Positions 16,641 to 25,742 of a stretch of 64,000 nt of DNA are shown here, piece by piece. Source of the DNA: Microcoleus sp. FACHB-831. GTDB lineage: Bacteria; Cyanobacteriota; Cyanobacteriia; Cyanobacteriales; FACHB-T130. The number at the start of each line of letters is the position of its first letter. The stretch's first letter is position 1. The notes under the pieces were generated by a model that was not told the origin of the DNA, searched no databases, and saw only the letters and a program-made list of their open reading frames with translations. The stretch is taken from NCBI RefSeq assembly GCF_014695585.1, contig NZ_JACJON010000053.1:1-64000 (forward strand), read 5' to 3'. Position numbers and translations under genes: made by a program.

Positions 16641-17501
16641 GTGGATTTAAAAGAGCAACTACACGAACACCTAACTCATATAGTGCGCGATCGCGACCCC
16701 TATCTCTCCACAAGCGGGCATTTCTACGTTAAGCAATACATCCGCGAACAATTTCAACAATGGGGAACTGTAGAAACCCATGAATTCATAATTCGCGGTC
16801 AAACTCATCAGAATCTCATCCTAAATTTACCCCCTATAAACTCCCCCCTTGCTAAGGGGGGACAGGGGGGATCTCCACCTATTTTAATAGGCGCACATTA
16901 TGACGGTGTACCTGGAACGCCTGGTGCTGATGATAATGGCACTGGCGTCGCTGCGCTATTAGAATTGGCGAGAATATTTGCAGCAGAACCTATAAAATAC
17001 CCAGTTCGATTAGTTGCTTTTGATATGGAAGAATATGGGTTATTGGGTAGCGAAGCATATGCAAATGAATTGCACCAAAAACAGCAACAATTACGTTTAA
17101 TGATATCTTTAGAAATGCTGGGATATTGCGATCGCACCCCTAATTCCCAGCGCTACCCAGCTAAGTTAGAATACTTTTACCCAAATCGCGGCGATTTTAT
17201 TGCTCTCATCGGCAATTTAACTACAATTCCCGACCTAATTAACCTCAGTCGTAATATTCGCAAAGATGGAACCCCCTGTGAGTGGTTGCCCGTGCCCAAT
17301 AGAGGTTTAATTGTTCGCCAAACTAGACTTAGCGACCACGCGCCATTTTGGGATAAAGGTTATAAAGCGATGATGGTAACGGATACCGCTTTTATGCGGA
17401 ATCCGCACTATCATAAGGCCAGCGATCGCATCGAAACTCTCGATTTAGACTTTCTTACTGGTGTCTGTCGCGGTTTGGCTGCTGGTATCCGCCGTCTTTA
17501 A
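16641..17501 (+). CDS. M28 family zinc aminopeptidase
   Basis: 286 residues, GTG start. Zinc-binding landmarks are GAHYDGVPGTPGADDNGTG (His and the bridging Asp), VAFDMEEYGLLGSEAY (catalytic Glu pair), LEMLGYCD (third acidic ligand) and the late His in NPHYHKASDRIETLD. It removes N-terminal residues from peptides; the real substrate is unknown. No signal peptide is obvious, so it is probably cytoplasmic. Residues about 66-80 (NSPLAKGGQGGSPP) are foreign to the family and come from a C6/G6 dispersed repeat read in frame, apparently tolerated in the loop before the first zinc ligand strand. Confidence 0.9.
   Translation: MDLKEQLHEHLTHIVRDRDPYLSTSGHFYVKQYIREQFQQWGTVETHEFIIRGQTHQNLILNLPPINSPLAKGGQGGSPPILIGAHYDGVPGTPGADDNGTGVAALLELARIFAAEPIKYPVRLVAFDMEEYGLLGSEAYANELHQKQQQLRLMISLEMLGYCDRTPNSQRYPAKLEYFYPNRGDFIALIGNLTTIPDLINLSRNIRKDGTPCEWLPVPNRGLIVRQTRLSDHAPFWDKGYKAMMVTDTAFMRNPHYHKASDRIETLDLDFLTGVCRGLAAGIRRL
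16843..16871. repeat. C6/G6 dispersed repeat inside M28 peptidase gene
   Basis: CCCCCCTT-gct-AAGGGGGG (16843-16861) followed by ACAGGGGGGA is a well-known cyanobacterial interspersed repeat. Here it lies in the coding frame and is translated as SPLAKGGQGGS. Flanking peptidase sequence stays in frame. Confidence 0.8.
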
Positions 17502-17550
17502 ATCCAGGGATATTTGATGGTTGCCTTGTGGTTTTTTGTTTTAAGAGAAA

Positions 17551-17615
17551 TGAACCGCAAAGACGCACCAGCGTGGCGTCAGCGGAGCGAAGGCGTTAGC
17601 CGTTAGAGCGCTAAG
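17551..17615. repeat. dispersed repeat, GAACCGCAAAGACGC type
   Basis: The stretch begins GAACCGCAAAGACGCACC and continues with GCGTCAGCGGAGCGAAGGCGTTAGCC, two motifs often found fused in spacers of filamentous cyanobacteria. A relative (CGAACCGCAGAGGCGCAGAG) lies near 40696. No coding function. Confidence 0.5.
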
Positions 17616-17640
17616 GAAAGAGAAAATAGAGAGTCTTGCT

Positions 17641-17655
17641 GGGGGCAGTGCCCCC
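17641..17655. terminator. short hairpin between convergent genes
   Basis: GGGGGCA-g-TGCCCCC lies 10 bp from the GH13 stop and in the spacer of two convergent genes (M28 peptidase and GH13). It may act as a two-way terminator, although T-runs are weak. Confidence 0.4.
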
Positions 17656-17665
17656 GTGCTTGCCT

Positions 17666-19684
17666 CTAAACTAGGGCGTAAACTTTAGCTTCCCAAGGAA
17701 AGATTGCCTCTCTGCCAACCCATTCTTGGGCAACAGTTCGGTCTTGGGTTACTTCGTACCATTGTTTATCTTTTGGGGTTGCGGGCCAATTTGGGACAAC
17801 ATATTCAGCGCCTGGATTAGGTGCGCCGGGAGTGCCGTAGTCGGAAAAATTAGCAACTACAACTACTAACTGTTCCCCGGTACCCCGCTGCCAAACTAGG
17901 ACTCGCTTGCCTTCATTGAAATCAACATGAATAAATTTGGTATCATTCATGGCGAGAGCCGCTGACTCCTTCCGCCAGCGAATTAGCCGCGCTACATAGT
18001 TAAATATGCGTTGTCGCCAATCATCATTCATGCGGCTGTAGTTAACTGGATCGACCTGTTTATTACTACTATGTTCGTCGCTGATATCTAAATCTTGCTG
18101 GTCGGCAAATTCATCTCCGGCTAATATCATGGGAATCCCGACAGCCGTGAGCAGACAGACAAATGCTAGCTTAATGCGCGGTTCGGTGCGATCGATTCCA
18201 TTGTTAACAAGCCAGTTGAAGAAACGTTCGTTGCCAATGCCGCCAATATCGTGGCTTGTTAAGTAGTTTACAGCTTGGGAACCGTCGCTAAAACCTAAGT
18301 TGCGGCAGTCAATAAGTTTGCGGACGCTCCATTCAAAACTAGGTTCGTCAGAGGAATTACGTCCTAGAATTACTTGGCGGACAATTTGCTTGAATTTTTC
18401 GTTCCAAAGTCCATCCAAACGATTTTGAGAGACTAATGCTAGAGGTACGCTTAATTCTTCGCCAACAACTAAGAATTTATCTCCCTTTCCTTGGCGTTTT
18501 TCCCACAGCGATCGCGCAAAATCTTTAAACTCCTGCAAGAAGTCGTAGTTACCAACGTTGTTGACACTATCTAGCCGCAAACCATCGACGCGATAATATT
18601 CTATCCAGTGGGCAATGTAGGCTTTCATGTATTCCCGTGCTGGAACTAACCATGCCTTTTGTCCGGTAATTGGGTGATAGCCTTCAACCCAAAAATTGTA
18701 CTTAAATAAATCTCCCCCAAAACCATCTCTCGGCCCTTGTTCTGGATCGCCGCTACCAAATTTGACGTAAAAATCCAGAAAATTGATGTTGTGGTAAGAA
18801 TTGTCGCGAGAAAAAGCCATCACAACATCTACAAAAAAGCGCAAGCCATTCTGGTGACAGACTTTAATTAAATTGGCTAGATCTGTCGAAGCCGTCGAAG
18901 CCGTCGTTGCATTTTCGCCATCTCTGCGACCCAGCTCGAAATCTGCGGCAAAATAATTAGACGTACCATAGCCCCAGTTGAGATTGTCAACGCTGTCTGC
19001 TAAGGGCAAAAGTTCTAGGGCGGTGACTCCTAATTCTATAAGATGAGAGCGGTTATTGAGGGCAGCGACTGTGGGGAAATTAGGGGCAATTTTGTCTGGA
19101 ACAATCAGCGATAATACATCGCGAAACGTGCCGTTTCCTTGCGCGATCGCTCCAGTTGAGCGAATCCTTGTCCAGCGCGTTGGTAACTCATAGATTACCA
19201 GCTTATTATTCGGCGGCAGCTTTTCTAGGGAACTATCTCCTTGCGAATCTACAGTTTGTCCATCCGCATCGCAGGGAATTAGCTGTCCATTCTGATAAAG
19301 TACAACACTTGCCGGATCGAAGCTGGCAATTCCACCCGGTTCTGATGGCACTGGCGCAGGGAAACGCCGATCGATTGTCCACGCTATTGGATCGGTGCAG
19401 TAGAGGACTTGTTTAGCACTTGCACTGTCGTAGGGTTCGGTGTTGCCAACCTTAAACCAGTAGAAGTAAACCTGCTTTTCTCTGAGATCGCATTCCCCGG
19501 CTGATATCTCCCACAGATCGGGAAACTGGGGCGATCGCTTAAGAGGAATTTCCCGAAAGTTTGTAAATGATGGCGACTCAGGGCTTTGGAAGTAGCCAAT
19601 GTAGAGGGCGGGATTGATGTCAGTGCGCCCAGGACGCCACAAAACAAAGTGAGTTTTTTTCCGGTTCAATAAATCGGCAGGCAT
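17666..19684 (-). CDS. GH13 family glycoside hydrolase
   Basis: 672-residue alpha-amylase-superfamily enzyme with an N-terminal sheet-rich (CBM48-like) region, TIM barrel from about residue 170, and C-terminal beta domain. Catalytic triad: nucleophile D372 in VDGLRLDSV, acid/base E409 in LVVGEEL, stabiliser D479 in YLTSHDIGG. Region I is unusual: DVVMAFSRDN instead of the usual D-x3-N-H, so the substrate-binding His is replaced. AGGAGGT sits 8 nt before the ATG, an excellent ribosome-binding site. It probably acts on alpha-glucans such as glycogen or branched oligosaccharides; linkage specificity cannot be told. It stands alone, convergent with the M28 gene. Confidence 0.88.
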   Translation of the reverse strand: MPADLLNRKKTHFVLWRPGRTDINPALYIGYFQSPESPSFTNFREIPLKRSPQFPDLWEISAGECDLREKQVYFYWFKVGNTEPYDSASAKQVLYCTDPIAWTIDRRFPAPVPSEPGGIASFDPASVVLYQNGQLIPCDADGQTVDSQGDSSLEKLPPNNKLVIYELPTRWTRIRSTGAIAQGNGTFRDVLSLIVPDKIAPNFPTVAALNNRSHLIELGVTALELLPLADSVDNLNWGYGTSNYFAADFELGRRDGENATTASTASTDLANLIKVCHQNGLRFFVDVVMAFSRDNSYHNINFLDFYVKFGSGDPEQGPRDGFGGDLFKYNFWVEGYHPITGQKAWLVPAREYMKAYIAHWIEYYRVDGLRLDSVNNVGNYDFLQEFKDFARSLWEKRQGKGDKFLVVGEELSVPLALVSQNRLDGLWNEKFKQIVRQVILGRNSSDEPSFEWSVRKLIDCRNLGFSDGSQAVNYLTSHDIGGIGNERFFNWLVNNGIDRTEPRIKLAFVCLLTAVGIPMILAGDEFADQQDLDISDEHSSNKQVDPVNYSRMNDDWRQRIFNYVARLIRWRKESAALAMNDTKFIHVDFNEGKRVLVWQRGTGEQLVVVVANFSDYGTPGAPNPGAEYVVPNWPATPKDKQWYEVTQDRTVAQEWVGREAIFPWEAKVYALV

Positions 19685-20163
19685 AGCAGTAACCTCCTGG
19701 CGTTGGTTAATATCAAACCCGGTTAATTACCCCTAATTAGGTAGGCTTCAAAACCCTCGATAAGAAATTTGTCCTGAAGCTTCCCGTTATTAATTAGGGT
19801 TAATTAGCCGTAGTTGATATTAGTTATACCTGTTTTTATTTAAATACCGCCTAGAGGTTTAAACCTCCAGGCAACGTGTGGGGCGATATGCTACAATCCA
19901 TCAAATATTTATCATCGCTTAACTTATTTGTTCGTTTGCCCGCTATATAACAATCCCTATAAGCGAGTTCGGGAGCATCCCAAATTTGCAAATTACCCAC
20001 AGACTTCCAGTCTGTGGCTACACAAACAAAGCTTGCCAAAGCCAGGCTGGTATTGAGTCCGCGCAGGCGGACTTAGTTTGTCTAGCCGCGATTTCTAATC
20101 GCCAGGTATTCTTGCAAAAATCGGATGCATCCGCGATTTTAATCGCTAAGGATTGTTGTTGGC
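19685..20163. repeat. gene-free spacer with clustered hairpin repeats
   Basis: No gene is called. Visible are GAGGTTTAAACCTC (about 19854-19867), CCACAGACT-tcc-AGTCTGTGG (19997-20017) and AGTCCGC-gcag-GCGGACT (20056-20073). The last is followed by the TTAGTTTGTCTAGCCGCGA motif that usually accompanies it in cyanobacterial repeats. A 73-codon open frame here is an artefact of these repeats. The left part holds the GH13 promoter. Confidence 0.6.
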
Positions 20164-22215
20164 TTAACGCTTTGGCTCTGGACTACTCGACACTATTGGC
20201 AGAGTAAAGTGAAACTGGCTGCCCCGATCTTTGCCACCAGATTCAGCCCAAATCGCGCCACCCCAACCAGCGACAATCTGGCGGCAAATAGCCAGCCCTA
20301 AACCAGTACCGCCGACTGTACGCCGCAGGGATCCTTCTTCCTGATAGAAACGGTCAAACACAGCCTCAAGGCGGTTGGATTCAATGCCACGACCAGTATC
20401 GGCTACAGTCACTTCTAACATCTTGCCGCCGTTGCTTTTAGCCTCAACAGTTATGGTTCCGCCAGAGTTGGTAAATTTGCAAGCGTTGTCTAGCAATTTG
20501 GCAAGAACTTCTACCAGCCACTCGCCATCTGCCTTTACCAAAGGCAATTCATTTGGCACTTGGGTAGTAATTTGGGGCAGTGGAATCTCGGACTGGCGGG
20601 CGCGGATGCTGCTGAGGGCTAGGTCTACGCACTCTTGCAGGGCGAGGGCTTCTGGATGCCATTCCACGCGACCGCTTTCCAGGCGGGAAAGGGTGAGGAA
20701 GTCTTGCACGAGTTTACGCATGCGTTCGGCATCTGTAAGCGCAGAGTTTAGCATTACCTGCCGCAACTCTTGGGGCATATCTGGTTCGCTAGCGAGGCTT
20801 TCCAGGCAGACTTGGATGGTGGATAGGGGCGTGCGTAGTTCGTGACCCGTGATGGCGACTAAGTTGCTACGGGTGCGGTCGAGGGCTTCTAGTTGCTGAT
20901 TTAGGTCTTGCAGGTTGGCGTAGGCTTCGGCTTGAATTAGGGCTGCACCTAGTTGGGTTGCGATCGCTTCGACTAATTCCAGTTGGTCTTCTTCCCAATC
21001 GTTTTGGGTTGGGCTACAGTGGTGCAACTCCACCATCCCCAGCAGTCGATCTTGATAGAGTACGGGAACCAGCACCCAAGTGGCAATAGAAAATTTTTGT
21101 ACTAGCGCTTGTACGGAGGAATTAGGCGCCCGTAAGGATTCTTTGCGTGCTTCTTCACTTTTGCCTTTTGCTCTCGTTCCCTGTCTGGCAAGGGGAATTT
21201 TTTTAACTTCGCGGCTCAGGCGCTCGTCTGTATGAGTGTCGGGAACATAGACTCGCTCGTGCTTTTGCACGACTTCCTGAAATAAGATATTGTCCTTTAA
21301 CGGCCAGGTTTGTCCTTCTACTGAGGTGACTGGCGCTCCCAAGTATTCATGGTTTATTGTAGCTGCGCCATCAGTTGCTTTACAGCAATATATTAGGCAG
21401 CGACAAGCTTGGAGTGCTTGCCCCAATTCTTCGACAGCGACTTGCAGAATTTCATCTGTATTGAGGCTACGCCTGATAGCTGTGCTAATTGAGTTTACCA
21501 GACGTTCTTTTTGTTCTTGGGCGGCGATCGCTCGATAAGCTTTGAGCAATTTGTACTGATTGGCTTGGATGTATGTCACCAACCGCTGTACGAACGGGTC
21601 TGGGTCAACATCGTGGAACCCTGACGGCAGTTCTACTAAAAACTGGGTTTTCGCTTCCTGGATTTTAGCTGCTAACTCAGGACGGTATTCCGAAATTCGA
21701 TCCAGTAACAATTGGGCGGCTTTGCAAGTAACTTCCCGCTCAAAAGTCCAGATTCCCTCAAATCGCCGCACCGAGTCCATCTCAGAGTCGGTGCTGCTGG
21801 GTGCTGGTCGTTCCCGGCAAATCAGACAACTGGCATAACTAGGGCCTATGACCACTAAATGCCACTCTTGACTCAAGCCGTCTGCTGGCTCAAAAGCCAC
21901 AGTCTCATAGCCCTCCCACCCGTTGGCGAAGTTTGTTTCCGGAGCCGCCAGCACGTATACCTGGGACGTGCGTTCGGCAATCCGATGGTAGCGGTGAGCT
22001 TCCTGTCGGTAGAAGCGCTCTCGCTGAAAGCTAGCAATGACCAGGGGCTGGTCTAACCCAGCCAAAACCTGGTCTTCCATCGCGTGTGAGAGTGCGGTCA
22101 AGGAAGACTTGAAATATATCTGTGGCCGTAGTTGTGGCAGGACTTGCAGCAAGTCAGCCAGCACAGAAGTAGGGTTGATCATCGAGAATGCGTTCGCGTC
22201 GCTTGCCGTAGGCAT
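20164..22215 (-). CDS. DICT-GAF sensor histidine kinase
   Basis: 683 residues, no membrane segment. The N-terminal part (about 25-190, SLTALSHAMEDQVL and LVIASFQRERFYRQEA) matches the DICT sensory domain. A GAF domain follows (about 235-425, with VLVPVLYQDRLLGMVELHH). Next come a coiled linker, the H box at H458 (AITGHELRTPLSTIQ), the N box LLDNACKFTNSGG, G1 VADTGRGIES and G2 GGTGLGLAICRQIV. It should autophosphorylate on H458 and signal to a response regulator not encoded nearby. The first 11 residues come from a dispersed repeat (GCCTACGGCAAGCGACGCG), so translation may start at 22182 (MINPTSVLAD). Confidence 0.92.
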   Translation of the reverse strand: MPTASDANAFSMINPTSVLADLLQVLPQLRPQIYFKSSLTALSHAMEDQVLAGLDQPLVIASFQRERFYRQEAHRYHRIAERTSQVYVLAAPETNFANGWEGYETVAFEPADGLSQEWHLVVIGPSYASCLICRERPAPSSTDSEMDSVRRFEGIWTFEREVTCKAAQLLLDRISEYRPELAAKIQEAKTQFLVELPSGFHDVDPDPFVQRLVTYIQANQYKLLKAYRAIAAQEQKERLVNSISTAIRRSLNTDEILQVAVEELGQALQACRCLIYCCKATDGAATINHEYLGAPVTSVEGQTWPLKDNILFQEVVQKHERVYVPDTHTDERLSREVKKIPLARQGTRAKGKSEEARKESLRAPNSSVQALVQKFSIATWVLVPVLYQDRLLGMVELHHCSPTQNDWEEDQLELVEAIATQLGAALIQAEAYANLQDLNQQLEALDRTRSNLVAITGHELRTPLSTIQVCLESLASEPDMPQELRQVMLNSALTDAERMRKLVQDFLTLSRLESGRVEWHPEALALQECVDLALSSIRARQSEIPLPQITTQVPNELPLVKADGEWLVEVLAKLLDNACKFTNSGGTITVEAKSNGGKMLEVTVADTGRGIESNRLEAVFDRFYQEEGSLRRTVGGTGLGLAICRQIVAGWGGAIWAESGGKDRGSQFHFTLPIVSSSPEPKR

Positions 22216-22390
22216 TCGCCTTAATTTGAGGATTCTGATAGGAGTCCTATGCTTATCCTACAGAACTGCGATCGCTGTTTGATTTGTCATTTATGTTTCG
22301 TCATCTGTCAATAACCACAAATAAATGACGGCTAACTCTGTTCTCTCAACCTAAAACACCCCACGTTAGCCACTTTTACTCAAGAAATCA

Positions 22391-23809
22391 TCACTTTGGC
22401 TGCAACTGACGCAGCTTGTTCTGTGCAAATTGCGCTAGCTGTTGGGCTTCTCTATACGCGGTTGTCCCCGATTTCACAGTTTGTAGCTTGTCGATAATTC
22501 CCTGTAGCTGGCTAGCTGTTTGATTGCGATCTACCGAAGCCGCCTTAGTCGGAGTTGAACCAATTAAGTATTGTATTTGCTGTTTACCCTGCTTGAGCGC
22601 TTCCAAGGACTCGTTTTCTGCTTTCAGTCGAGTTTGTACAACGCCTACATTAGTCTGGTACGTTGCCAATAACTTTTGCGCTTCCACATAACCAGCGTCT
22701 TCCACTCCAATGGTTTCCAGTTGGTCAATTGCCTTTGACCACAAATTTTGGACTTGCTCCCACTCTGAAGCTGTATGGGGTGGATTTTGCCCAGCTTTAG
22801 CAGCGGCGAAGGCAAATTGCTTCGCACCCTCGATTAATGTGCCAGTGCGCTGAGTGCTGACGATGAAACCGACAACCTGCTCAAAGTCAGGCTTGTAGGC
22901 TTCCAGTTTTGTTTGTGCTGTTTTTCCTGCTAGTGTCTGTGTGGAAATGTCATCAAGCTGGTTGAGGGAAAGTTTCCAAGAGGCGATCGCTTTCTCTTTA
23001 TCTATCGATGTCTGTGCTTGTTTATATTGCTGTTTTGCAGTAATCAGCGCCTGTTCCCTTTGATTCAGAAGCCCTTGAGCCTTTTTTTCTTGGTCAAGCT
23101 GCGTGTTTATTTGTTCAAATTTAGAGCGAACCGAGGTGTATCGATCGTCATATATTGTCTGCGTATCGTAGCCGCTAACACGCCTCCGACCCTTTTTCGT
23201 GTAATAGTATCGCTTAGAACTGACTGTATGCGAAACGGGCAGGGAATCAATATGTTTTTTCGCTTCATTTAATTTTTCTTCGCCCAATGCCAAATCTGCT
23301 GGTGTCCCCGCGCGGTTTACCAATTGGTCGGCTTGATCGACCAAGGCTTGAGCCTGCTGATAATGATCCTCTACACTCATTGCCTGGGAACCCGAGACGG
23401 AAGCAGTTTCCCCTACTGGCTTTTGACTTCCCAAATACACCGCTATAGCCAAGACAAGTGCCCCAATTCCCCCAACTACTGCTAAAGCAGCTAAAACAGC
23501 TAATTTGAGACAGCCCCCAATACTCGCCGAAAGGTTGGATGAAGTTGCTGCTCCTACTATCTTCTCGCCCTCTTTAGTACTGTTGGCTTTTGTAGCTTCT
23601 AAAAGTACCTTTTCGCTAAAGTTCGCATAAGTACCGATTACTGCCTTTCGCATTTCTTGTAAGGAGACAGGTGAGCCTTCTTGCGATCGCAGTAGTTGTA
23701 ACTCTTGGAGTACAAGGTTTTGCTCCAATTGGCTCAACGGATCGTCTCCAGCACATTTCTGAACTTCAGCACGCAGAATTTCAAAAGCGCGAGTGTTAAG
23801 ACGGGACAT
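22391..23809 (-). CDS. membrane-anchored coiled-coil protein, unknown function
   Basis: About 472 residues, not assigned to a family. An N-terminal soluble part (MSRLNTRAFEILRAEVQ...) is followed by one transmembrane segment (LKLAVLAALAVVGGIGALVLAIAVYLG). The long C-terminal region is rich in Gln, Ala and Lys, with helical repeats such as QREQALITAKQQYKQAQTS and AKAGQNPPHTASEWEQVQ. The latter resembles TPR/coiled-coil segments seen in cyanobacterial stress-related membrane proteins. A basic patch, YYYTKKGRRRVSGYDTQTIYDDRY, is conspicuous. Start at ATG 23809; TTG 23830 is less likely. The neighbours give no functional clue. Confidence 0.7.
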   Translation of the reverse strand: MSRLNTRAFEILRAEVQKCAGDDPLSQLEQNLVLQELQLLRSQEGSPVSLQEMRKAVIGTYANFSEKVLLEATKANSTKEGEKIVGAATSSNLSASIGGCLKLAVLAALAVVGGIGALVLAIAVYLGSQKPVGETASVSGSQAMSVEDHYQQAQALVDQADQLVNRAGTPADLALGEEKLNEAKKHIDSLPVSHTVSSKRYYYTKKGRRRVSGYDTQTIYDDRYTSVRSKFEQINTQLDQEKKAQGLLNQREQALITAKQQYKQAQTSIDKEKAIASWKLSLNQLDDISTQTLAGKTAQTKLEAYKPDFEQVVGFIVSTQRTGTLIEGAKQFAFAAAKAGQNPPHTASEWEQVQNLWSKAIDQLETIGVEDAGYVEAQKLLATYQTNVGVVQTRLKAENESLEALKQGKQQIQYLIGSTPTKAASVDRNQTASQLQGIIDKLQTVKSGTTAYREAQQLAQFAQNKLRQLQPK

Positions 23810-23948
23810 GGTAGGTATTACACGCAGCAACTTCTTCCAGTATTCCCAAAGATAGATGCTGGATTGACACGCGGGATACTTAAAACTTGAGGATTATTTA
23901 AGTTAAGCTCTGTAAAGGTAACAACAAATTCTCGTTCTAAGTAGTGAT

Positions 23949-24734
23949 ATGTCAACGGCTTTAATTACTGGTGCTTCGGGTGGAATTGGTGCTGAATTTG
24001 CTAGACAACTAGCAGCCCGCAAGACAAATCTCGTGTTAGTGGCGCGTTCCGAAGATAAACTGCAACAACTGGCGAAGGAACTGCAAGAATTACACAAAAT
24101 TAACGTAGATATTTTAGTCCAAGACTTGACGCAACCCACAGCTACAGAAGCTGTATTTGATGCAGTTAACCAAAAGGGATTAACTATTGATTTGTTAATT
24201 AATAATGCTGGTTTTGGAGATTATGGCGATTTTGCTTTAACAGAGCGATCGCGCCAACTTCAAATGATTCAGTTAAATATTTTAGCTTTAGTAGATTTGA
24301 CGCATTTATTTTTGCAAGGAATGCGATCGCGGCGCTCTGGAAGTATCATAAATTTAGCTTCAATTGCCGCATTTCAGCCTCTACCTTACTTATCTGTCTA
24401 TGCCGCAACTAAAGCTTTTGTACTCAGTTTTAGCGAAGCGTTGTGGGCGGAAAATAAAAGCTATGGTGTTAAAATTTTAGCCGTTTGTCCCGGTCCAACG
24501 GAGACCAACTTTTTCACAGAAGCTAAGTTTCCCTCAGCCTTGGGAGGCGCAAATAAGGCAAATTACACTGCTGTAGATGTAGTTGTTAAACAATCTCTGA
24601 AAGCTTTAGAAAAAAATCAGGCGAATGTTGTTACAGGTGGTTTAGGTAATCAATTAGTAGTGAATGCGTCCCGCTTTTTGCCGCGAGAAACTTTGGTTAC
24701 TGCGGTGGAAAAACAGTTTAAGGGTAATGAGTAA
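23949..24734 (+). CDS. SDR family NAD(P)-dependent oxidoreductase
   Basis: 261-residue classical short-chain dehydrogenase. Motifs: nucleotide-binding TGASGGIGAEFARQL, NNAG (INNAGFGDYG), the catalytic Ser in INLASIAAF and the Y-x3-K pair in YAATKAF. The ARSEDKLQQ segment after strand 2 suggests NADPH preference. The C-terminus (QFKGNE) lacks a membrane anchor. Close relatives are annotated as acyl/steroid-like ketoreductases, but the substrate is unknown. It is divergent from the coiled-coil membrane gene with a 140-bp spacer. Confidence 0.9.
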   Translation: MSTALITGASGGIGAEFARQLAARKTNLVLVARSEDKLQQLAKELQELHKINVDILVQDLTQPTATEAVFDAVNQKGLTIDLLINNAGFGDYGDFALTERSRQLQMIQLNILALVDLTHLFLQGMRSRRSGSIINLASIAAFQPLPYLSVYAATKAFVLSFSEALWAENKSYGVKILAVCPGPTETNFFTEAKFPSALGGANKANYTAVDVVVKQSLKALEKNQANVVTGGLGNQLVVNASRFLPRETLVTAVEKQFKGNE

Positions 24735-24785
24735 TAGGTAATGGGGAATGGGTTTTGAGTTTTATCTCCCACTTTCCCACTGGGG

Positions 24786-24861
24786 AGACGCGATAAATCG
24801 GCGTCTCTACAAAATTCCCCATCTCCCACTCTTCCCCGACTCCGGACTCCGGACTCCGGAC
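24786..24861. repeat. hairpin plus 7-bp tandem repeat
   Basis: The spacer between the convergent SDR and S4 genes holds GAGACGC and GCGTCTC arms around a 9-nt loop (near 24784-24806), then 3.4 tandem copies of GACTCCG (24838-24861). Both are typical spacer repeats. The hairpin may also terminate transcription. Confidence 0.65.
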
Positions 24862-24866
24862 TTGCA

Positions 24867-25646
24867 TTACATATAGCGAGTTAACTGGATGCGGTAGCGG
24901 TCTTTTTTAGTAACAGCAACTTCGCCAATTTCTAGGCGTCCTTTACCGCGAATAGCGATTAAGTCGCCTTGTTTGAGAATATGACTGCTAGAGGTGGTGT
25001 CTTTCCAATTGACGCGCACATCACCACCGTCAATAAACTCCACCATTTTGCTGCGAGACATACCGAAACCAGCAGAAGCGATCGCATCCAGCCGCATCGA
25101 CGCCTCAACTGTCGTCATCTCTTTTTTCTTGGGTTCTCTAATCTTCAGTTCTGCTAGTTCAATTCGCCTAGTTTTCACCGGAACTGAACGCACCTGAGTT
25201 AGATGCATTTCCAGATATTCAACCATTTCTGGAATAACAATTGCTTGCGCTCCTTGATCTCCCAGTACAAGGAGATCGCCTGTCTTTTCTCGCACAATAC
25301 CCGACCCTAACATTGCACCTAAAAAATCGCGGTGACTTGCAGGATCGAAGAGAAAATTACCAGCAATTTCCAAAGCAGCAACAGCGACTTGCGATTGATC
25401 CAGAGTCAGTTCCGAACGAGCGATCGCCATCCTTTGTCGTTCAGCTTGGGGATAACCCCCAAACGGTAGCAGTTGCACTTCTGTCAGACGACCAAACATA
25501 TGCTGAATCTCAGCTATTTCTGGGGGAGAAAGAAAGTCGGTACAGACAACTTCCCAAGTTTTAATAGCTTGTTCGGCTTGGTCGATTACACGCACCGCAG
25601 TGTCGCGATTTTCTACTCCTTTTAAGAGTTCTTCCCTCGGTAGCAT
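24867..25646 (-). CDS. photosystem II S4 domain protein
   Basis: 259 residues, the cyanobacterial/plastid 'photosystem II S4 domain' family, related to YlmH. The N-terminal two thirds (LSPPEIAEIQHMFGRLTEV, LPFGGYPQAERQR, HRDFLGAMLGSGI, EKTGDLLVLGDQGAQ) are typical. The C-terminal S4 RNA-binding domain reads MRLDAIASAGFGMSRSKMVEFIDGGDVRVNW. The family name comes from co-occurrence with photosynthesis; relatives bind ribosomal or other RNA, so an RNA-binding role in translation of photosynthetic proteins is plausible but unproven. No obvious ribosome-binding site. Confidence 0.88.
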   Translation of the reverse strand: MLPREELLKGVENRDTAVRVIDQAEQAIKTWEVVCTDFLSPPEIAEIQHMFGRLTEVQLLPFGGYPQAERQRMAIARSELTLDQSQVAVAALEIAGNFLFDPASHRDFLGAMLGSGIVREKTGDLLVLGDQGAQAIVIPEMVEYLEMHLTQVRSVPVKTRRIELAELKIREPKKKEMTTVEASMRLDAIASAGFGMSRSKMVEFIDGGDVRVNWKDTTSSSHILKQGDLIAIRGKGRLEIGEVAVTKKDRYRIQLTRYM

Positions 25647-25742
25647 TCTTGAGGCACTTATTTAGAGAACTTCTTTGATTGTATCTAGCGATCGCTCCCC
25701 AATGTCGTTGGCGGATAGCCGTCACTATTCTTGGCGAGGACT

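Noticed and set aside
19986-20207. 73-codon frame between GH13 and the histidine kinase
   Set aside because: It is composed of known hairpin repeats and overlaps the kinase 3' end.
24838-24861. Tandem GACTCCG units as a CRISPR-like array
   Set aside because: Seven-bp units without spacers are a simple tandem repeat, and no cas gene is present.
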